NCBI GenBank assembly: GCA_036674765.1
Contig: JARVKI010000003.1
Coordinates: forward strand, 124,001 to 188,000
Origin: Seiridium cupressi
Taxonomy: Eukaryota; Ascomycota; Sordariomycetes; Amphisphaeriales; Sporocadaceae
Reading direction: 5' to 3'
Length of the DNA: 64,000 nucleotides
The position numbers were made by a program, and so were the translations under genes. The notes below the pieces were generated by a model that searched no databases, had not been told where the DNA came from, and worked only from the letters and a program-made list of their open reading frames with translations. How positions within the stretch are numbered: position 1 is the first letter of the stretch; every line of letters starts with the position of its first letter. This document shows positions 57,300 to 64,000 of this stretch, piece by piece.

Positions 57300-60283
57300 A
57301 GGGGATCATGAATTATACCCAATATAAACAGTTAACAGATATAAAAATAAGATATATACCTATAATCGGTCATATAGCGTTTTGCGTTTTGTGTTAAAAA
57401 GATTTGACTTTTCCCTCTTTTTTTTTTTTTTTTTTTTTTTCTCTTCCCTTTCCTTTCTTTATGGGTTATCGCGTGGAGTCCTGTAATATGGATATCCACC
57501 TCAGTTGACTAGCCTCAGTGTCCAATACGTGCCGCTTTTCAACCATAGCTACCTAAATAAGTGCCTTCACCTCGATCCAGTATGCAAGGCATATGTAAGG
57601 ATTCCGCCAACAATCAAGCCAGGCAATTAGCTCTCTATAAGCAGCTTATACTATGTTATCAACTATTCTACCTAGCGCACCAAAATAGATTACGAAGACA
57701 ATCTTCGATCGCTGTATAGGTAGGTAATATTTGCAGACCGATATATTTAATAAAACTTAACAGCTCAACTATAATAAATGTTGTTCCATGATATCAAAAT
57801 CCCAGATTAAGTCCTAATAGGTCATACAGAGCGTTGTTCTGTTCAATGCGTGTGATTCCTAAACTGCCTCATCCAGTCGTTATAAGCGCACTACGAGGAT
57901 TGTCTGCATCAAGATGCGCAAATCGCATACGTTCCCATGTGCGCTGATGTTTGTTTATAAGTCTTGGAATGAGTTGAGGGCAAGCAGAAGCCGGATTTGT
58001 TGGGTCCAGACATATGAATGCGTAGTATCATTGCCCAAAGACATGAGTTTTTAGAGTTTGTTTTTCGGGCTTATAGGCTTATGATTCAGTCTTGAACTTT
58101 ATGGGTCTATATCATTGGTCCTGGCAGACCTGGTATGTGAAAAAAGTAAGCATGCCTATTAAATAACGTGCCGATCAAGGATTGATCAGTATATCACGTC
58201 GCGAATGTCTAATCATTAAACTAATGGGGAATTCCAGCTCGTCAGGGATCATTTGAAGCCTGTGCACGATACCTCGTAAGAGGTTTTCAGCCTATTGGTT
58301 GATACGGAATGCAATGGGAAAACTTCTCTCGTGGGTGGCTCAAACAACACGTTCGTGCTTCCATGTTCTGTTGACATAACACATCATACTTATATTATTA
58401 GGAACGCTGCTCTCGCTCTCGCGAACTCCTCACCATGAGAATCACTGGTATACGGCTCCGCTAAATGGTCATGGCCAACTACATCGCAATCGATGATGGA
58501 GAGAGACACTGGTGCTCAAAGAACGAGGATGAAAACCACGGCTAGGTAAGATGTTTGGACACAATATGTACACAATGTTGCCCCTACTCGTACCAGGAAA
58601 CCTTTACTGTCTGTGCGCGCGCACATGGCAAAGATTCAGGCCGATTTTGACCATACAACCACGTCACGGGTGGTTACTAGAGGAGCGTGAACAAACACCG
58701 GGCATGGAATTCGTCGGTTTGAATATTGACGGTGCATCTGAAGTTTTCAAAAACACAGCCCTATAGCGGGCCGAGTCTATGTCACCCTCCTTGTAGCTCA
58801 TCTTTGGGCCTGGGATCTAACTCGAAAAATGACAGAGCCATCGATCGAGTCGCATTGGGTGCAAAGACGGCTTACCAAAAGCGTCCTGGTTCTCGAGATG
58901 CAGGAGCATCAGGCCCCTTGCAGTCTCGCAGATTTTCCTGCAGGGGAACTGCTAATCGCGGAGAACAGGGCCCCGCTTTCATAACTTGGACCCCTGGCAG
59001 CGCCCTACATCCGGTTCTGAACCCATTGGCGATGAAACCACTGGCCGAGATCCATAATTTTAACTAGCCCTGCGCTACCGTCTGTGCCTGGCGAGACTTG
59101 AGATGCATGAAACTTTGGATCAGTCGAAACGTTTTCCCAACACCAACGTTGGTAAACAAGGACTGACTAGAAATTTAAGCTTGATGCCGCTAATTTAGCT
59201 TGTCACGGTTGCCTTGGTAGTTGGCCATGGACGCTCAATGGTGACTTGGGGGCTTTTCTAAAGCCAAATAGCTACCAGCTACCTGCCTCGGGCCCCGTTG
59301 GATGAAGAAATGTGATACCGGTCAGGGATTAGCCCAACCGAGAAGACTGATTAACGATCACGAACCCATAGCCTTTCGATCCTTGATCGAGACCCCTGAC
59401 ACACCGTTGTGGCCCATTGACCGTTAGGTGGTGGAGGCGGGATGAATTGAAGGGATAATAGCGGATTGGGTCAATTGATTGAAATGGAGACCCTGAGAAG
59501 ACCGGAGAGTTGTCGCTCGTATTTCTTGGAAGAGAGTAATTCTTCCTGCTCTCTATCTGTTGCATCATCTGTCCCGGTTGGAGCGCTGTGCAAACCACCA
59601 AGGAAAGCTCAGAGTCCGACGTGGATCATCCGGAACCAAACAACTGGCTCGAAAAGCGACCACCCAACGCGACCTAGTCGCGAGATCGCGGCCTTCACAA
59701 ACCAGTCACTGCCCAGTCTGTTGATTTGGCTGCGACCTACGAGCTGTTTGTTGGTTATTGCGAGCAGCAGGCCTCACAATTCGCTTGTTAAAGGGGAAGG
59801 TGAGGTCAGACTTCCAATCGCCGGCTCCGAATTCTGGACTGGCGTGATTCAGACGCTCGGTAGCAAAATTACAGGACGCCAGCAACAAATGAATTGGCCC
59901 ATCTGGTCAACGCAATATCACAAAGCCCAGTCTATGTCCGTCCCGACGAACGAACACGATTCTCGATTCCGATTTTGATTCTTCATCACAAACCACAAAT
60001 CACTACTGGCTTAAATCTTTACTCTCTGTTTTCTCAATTGCAAATGCACAAACTCTCTTCACTGTCGCTTCCGCTCCAACCACTGAACGGCCACCAACAA
60101 TTCCTCACATAACGCAGACCCTAGTCATTTCTGCACATCAAGGTTTAGCAGCAGCGCAATTAATAGCAAACTCACTTGTACTATTCAGCGAGAACCCCGC
60201 GACGATCTGACACAACCCAACGCTCAACTGGGACACTCAGTAACAAGAAACCCCAAAGGACCCCTCTACCGCCGCCATCTCTC
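57300..60283. other. Gene-poor, partly AT-rich spacer
   Basis: About 3 kb without a recognised gene. 57.3-58.2 kb is AT-rich and has a T tract of about 22 at 57418-57440. From about 59.9 kb the DNA becomes A/C/T-rich like a leader of the next gene. Open frames near 58.5-59.9 kb do not read like proteins. Confidence 0.45.
57418..57440. repeat. Poly-T tract downstream of PRP28
   Basis: A mononucleotide T run of about 22 bases 120 bp after the PRP28 stop; ordinary microsatellite in the 3' region. Confidence 0.8.
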
Positions 60284-63200
60284 ATGCCCGCAATGTGGGA
60301 CCGTCTGCGCACACATAAGGATGGAGGTTCTGCCTCGCACGCAGATCGCAGGAAACCAAACTCACACCAGAACTGGCAAAACCCGCCGCGCGCAAATTCA
60401 CCCTACGGATACTCTTTCAGCATCAAGGGCGGCCCAGCACCTCCGCGACCTCCGAGAGAATTTGATTATCCAACTAGTCCGTCCGAGCATCCGTAAGTTT
60501 TTGTCATCTCCTTATACTTGCATTGCACGGCCGTGTTGGTGGAACTTCGAAACAGTGCACGACCAGCGCACCGACGAACAAGCCTATAGGCCAGGGCCGA
60601 CTATGGGGCGGAAGCAGACAATTGCGCATCTCGAACTGGATTTTCAGCATCTTTTCATGCGCAAAAGGGAACCTGCGACGACAACGGTGGATGCGATACC
60701 ATTCCTCGAGTCTCTTTCATCTTGCGGGAAGAGTGGCGTAACTGGCGACTCTCTCTGCTCTACAATGACAAAGTCAATTGGATGGTCCAAAGAAAGGCTC
60801 GGCTACGCCCATTGTCGCTATCGCTTTTGTTCGTTGCCGTGCGCATGACCAGTCTATTTATGGTAGAAGGTGCCTTGCAAGTGACGCGATCCAAGAAATT
60901 CAGCCACACTGGAACAACGACCGGCGCAACGGGTTTCCTGCAGCGTCAACGTGCAGATCAGGATTAAACTATCATGCCCCTGGATCGCAGCATCCTCCAA
61001 ATCTCGCACATTGAGAACGCGCACGACCGAGGGATTTAGTCATTTATCGGCTCTTGGCCAAACTGACTTGTAGCTTTGTCGCAACTCTAGAGATATCAAG
61101 ATGCTGATACCGCATTATTCAAGCAGCCAAAAGTTAGCGCCGCCAGTTCAAGCCCCTCGACATCAATCTCAAGCAGGTCGCGATTCCTATCGCAACTCGG
61201 AGTACGGCCGACCAGCGTCATCAGTATACTCGCAACCATCCCCAGCCGCGGCTACCTTTGCAGCACAGCAATTGAGAAAAGACGTCTACAACGATCCGAA
61301 TGATATTTCCCCGCCAAGCTCACCGGACCTGCTGATACCGAGAAATGTGTAAGTGCTTTCCTTCTTGTGAGCCTCGTGGGGTACAGTTACGACAATGGGT
61401 GGTCTTGAGCGAACGCTATGGAACCGCAACACCGAGCCTAAAGACTCGATTGGGCTTGACCTCTTGCCGACACTGTTCGGATATAGAATGCCTTTGTTGC
61501 GCGTTTGCCAATTTGGTAACAGTCTTGGGACATCATTCAAAAAAGGCTGTGTAGCAAGTCCTCGTCTTCTGAAATGCATTTCAAAGACAAGGAAACCACG
61601 GCGACCCTGAGCCACAAGCTCGCAAATAGGCTCACGATTGGCGTCGACACCTTGGCTTTCGGTCGAAAAAAGCTAACAAAATACCTGCGTCTTAGTCCGC
61701 ATTCATATGACGGTGCCGACGTATCACCTATCGAGGAAGCAGACAACCACCTCTTCATCATGAATCAGCCAACGTCTGAGCGACCATCAGACCAGGGCCG
61801 CAGCAACATCCCCATGATGCGTCGGGAGCGCCGCAAGAACTCCGCGGCTGCTATCCAAGCATCCCGGGACATAAAATCCCAAGAGCGGCCTAAGCAGGCT
61901 CGGCCTCATGGCAACGACGTCCGGTGGGATCCCCGTACTGGAGAGCCTACAGTCGGCGAGAAAGGCCGGCCCTCGCAGATCGATCCTCACCATTACGTCC
62001 AAAGGCTATCAAATGCCAGAGCTCCAACAGGTGCACCGCAGCAAACTGGCCAGCAACCTATCAGCCCATTTGGGGTACGCCTCAAGCCTGCTCCTCGGAA
62101 GACTAGTAGCGGCTCAAACGCAGAACCGCCCCCGAGGCCCGAATGGCGCGGTGGGAGTGGCCGAACCGCTTTAGTTGAGCCGGTCTCCGACAACAAAAAT
62201 GCGGCGCCTTTGAACATCCCTCGCAAGAGCAGTAAGCGGGCCACTCGCGGTCCCGGTGTGTTGTCCCCTGTCAGCTCTTTGGACTCTGAAACGGCATCTC
62301 CACCGCCCGTGCGAGCTGCACCTGTGAAGACAGATGATAGTAGACCGCAGCTAAGCATCACTCGTAACACGGCTCCATCATCGGAACAAGGTGCTGCAAG
62401 AACAGAGTCTCGAATCGATGCACAATCGTACCCGAGTCCTCCCCTCTCAGACGAGCACTCTGTTCCAGTGTCACAACAGCAACGTCGTGCGCAACGACAA
62501 GTCTCGACACCTTCTAATCTTCCACAAACGCCCAACACACTCTTCCCGCCGAACGACAAGGCAATCCGAAGGAAACCCGCCGGTGGCGCCGGGCATAACC
62601 CACACATATCAACGTCTTCTTCCCTCTACTCGCAACAAGAAGCCCCACGGCCTTCAGCACCTCCCGTCGATGATTGGGTGCAACCTCCTTCACGTTTTAG
62701 TGTGACCACTTATGCAACTTCAGCACATACCAGTAGCCCGAGACCGTCAGTTGACGAGGCGCCTCCTCTACCAACCCCTCCACGCCAGTTCACCGAGTCG
62801 CCCAAGCCAATCCCAGCCAGCTCCATTCTGGATCGTAAGCGTCCTGTCGTGAGTGGCTACGAAGGGTCCATCCGCAGCCAAACCTCTCCAGAGCCCATCA
62901 AGATCAATATGGACTCGTACTATACAACCGCAGCACCGAAGAGCCGTCCGTCTGGTCCACGACCTGTTCCCTACGATAATTATAGCACACTATCTGTGGT
63001 CTCGGTATCATCAGCAGACAAGTCTCTTCCACTGGCGCCCCCGGAACAGAGTGCCCGTGACCGTGTTACGATGCTCAACGCTCAGATTGAGTCGCTCGGG
63101 AATCGCAGGATCAACATAAATCATGCGATCAAGCAGATGACGGAATTGATGCCCACAGATAATGTTCTTGCATCTGACGCCGTGATCCGGAAGCGAGAGA

Positions 63201-63358
63201 ACGAGAAGCGAAAGGTTGAAACACTCAAGGCAGAGCTGGCAGATGTACAGCGTGAGGAGTATGAGTTGGGACTGAAGCTTCACCGCGCCTACAAGCGCAT
63301 AGATCGTGAAGCAGAATATGAGCCAACGACATTATGGGTGAGGCGGGTTACTGGGTGA
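60284..63358 (+). CDS. Fungal Pro/Ser-rich protein with C-terminal coiled coil
   Basis: Exons 60284-60492, 61091-61348 and 61555-63358 give about 756 residues; phases match at both junctions. The start is MPAMWDRLRTHKDGG (a second Met is three codons on). Most of the protein is low-complexity Pro/Ser/Arg/Gln. Recognisable short motifs of a common filamentous-fungal family are VRWDPRTGEPTVGEKGRPSQ and, near the end, an alpha-helical coiled-coil region of about 80 residues starting near MLNAQIESLGNRRININHAI and ending RREAEYEPTTLWVRRVTG-like (YEPTTLWVRRV). Function is unknown. The first intron would be 598 nt, long for this genome, so a small exon may be hidden in it. Confidence 0.68.
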
Positions 63359-64000
63359 GCCACACCTGATGCGGACACATATTTCCCATCGGGATATCTA
63401 TACTGACCCGACACAAGACGCGAGTAAGCGGAGTTTTATTATTTCTACACTGGTGGAAGTCATCCGTCGGGCTCGATGAGCTCACTTGTCAAAAGACATG
63501 ACAAATGCTGGTTGAGGAGAAGTGACACATTTCGCTAGATGAACCGGAAAATCAATGCAGTTGTTGGGAATGCCTGGCTGGTCTCCTGCAATACCCTATC
63601 AGACGTGGAAGGAGTCCTATGTTTGCTTTGTTAGCATGGAGTTGGTGGACTTGTATTTGACCGGCGCGTCTTATATCCTTCGATTCTCCTTAGCGCTTTG
63701 TCCCTAGGAAACCTTCTACTACAAGCATATGTACCCATCGCTCCCACCAACGAGCCTTTGTAACAATCTCTGGTGCCTGTTGTTGAAAGTAAAGTTGACG
63801 AATTTCGTCGAAACGATTATATCCCAGGTTTAAGGCGTTATATGGCATACTAATGGAGTTTCTGAGCTCTATGATTGTGGTTAATCTTTGTGTAGGTGTG
63901 CAGGTGATTACATCATGCAGACGACTCGATGAGCTAATAATGACTATAATACTGCACCTCACCATAATGCGCGCCCTCGGCGAAACCGTGAAGCACCTAA
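63359..64000. other. Right end, no gene recognised
   Basis: About 640 bp after the last stop codon. Presumably 3' untranslated region, then spacer. The short reverse frame at 63690-63965 is not convincing. Confidence 0.4.

Overview
The window looks like nuclear chromosome of a filamentous ascomycete (Pezizomycotina, most likely a Sordariomycete-like fungus). Reasons: many genes are interrupted by 50-90 nt introns with GTAAGT/GTATGT donors and CTAAC-type branch points; leaders are pyrimidine-rich; coding exons are GC-richer than the AT-richer spacers; and fungus-only families are present (DUF6594, retropepsin-like hypotheticals, Laa2-like). Gene models below were spliced by hand by matching reading frame across canonical splice sites; each adds up to a whole number of codons with one terminal stop.

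Layout. 1-5.1 kb: no gene seen. 5.1-8.1 kb: long pyrimidine-rich leader of a CCAAT-binding factor gene (hapB/HAP2, 8.1-9.0 kb). 10.2-11.2 kb: LSM2, with a 14-nt first exon. 11.5-14.1 kb (-): PSO2/SNM1 crosslink-repair nuclease. 15.1-16.0 kb (-): three-exon gene of unknown function. 16.8-17.7 kb (-): retropepsin-like protein. 18.6-19.6 kb: DUF6594 membrane protein. 20.8-22.3 kb: enolase. 22.9-26.6 kb: a combined Bub1/Mad3 spindle-checkpoint kinase. 27.1-28.4 kb (-): APN1 AP-endonuclease. 31.0-33.2 kb: MFS transporter. 35.1-37.1 kb: two poorly characterised fungal proteins. 38.0-41.1 kb (-): M1 aminopeptidase with a mitochondrial-type leader. 42.1-43.7 kb (-): Laa2-like AP-1 accessory protein. 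44.5-46.7 kb: nucleoporin NSP1. 47.8-48.3 kb (-): ATP synthase inhibitor IF1. 50.9-51.9 kb: 14-3-3 protein. 52.5-53.4 kb (-): DPH4. 54.0-54.6 kb (-): mitoribosomal protein mL59/MRPL25. 55.0-57.3 kb: PRP28 helicase. 60.3-63.4 kb: fungal proline/serine-rich protein with a C-terminal coiled coil.

Most genes are housekeeping and are not an operon or metabolic cluster. The least ordinary parts are: (1) the checkpoint gene, which carries the Mad3/BubR1 cassette (KEN, ABBA-like, KEN, ABBA-like, GLEBS) and a Bub1 kinase in one reading frame, with a 61-nt intron whose retention would give a kinase-less Mad3-shaped protein; (2) the aminopeptidase, whose first exon supplies a presequence while an internal Met gives a cytosolic form; (3) the LSM2 micro-exon with an overlapping upstream ORF; and (4) the block at 15-19.6 kb of proteins with no or little known function. 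No tRNA, rRNA, CRISPR array or intact transposon was recognised.
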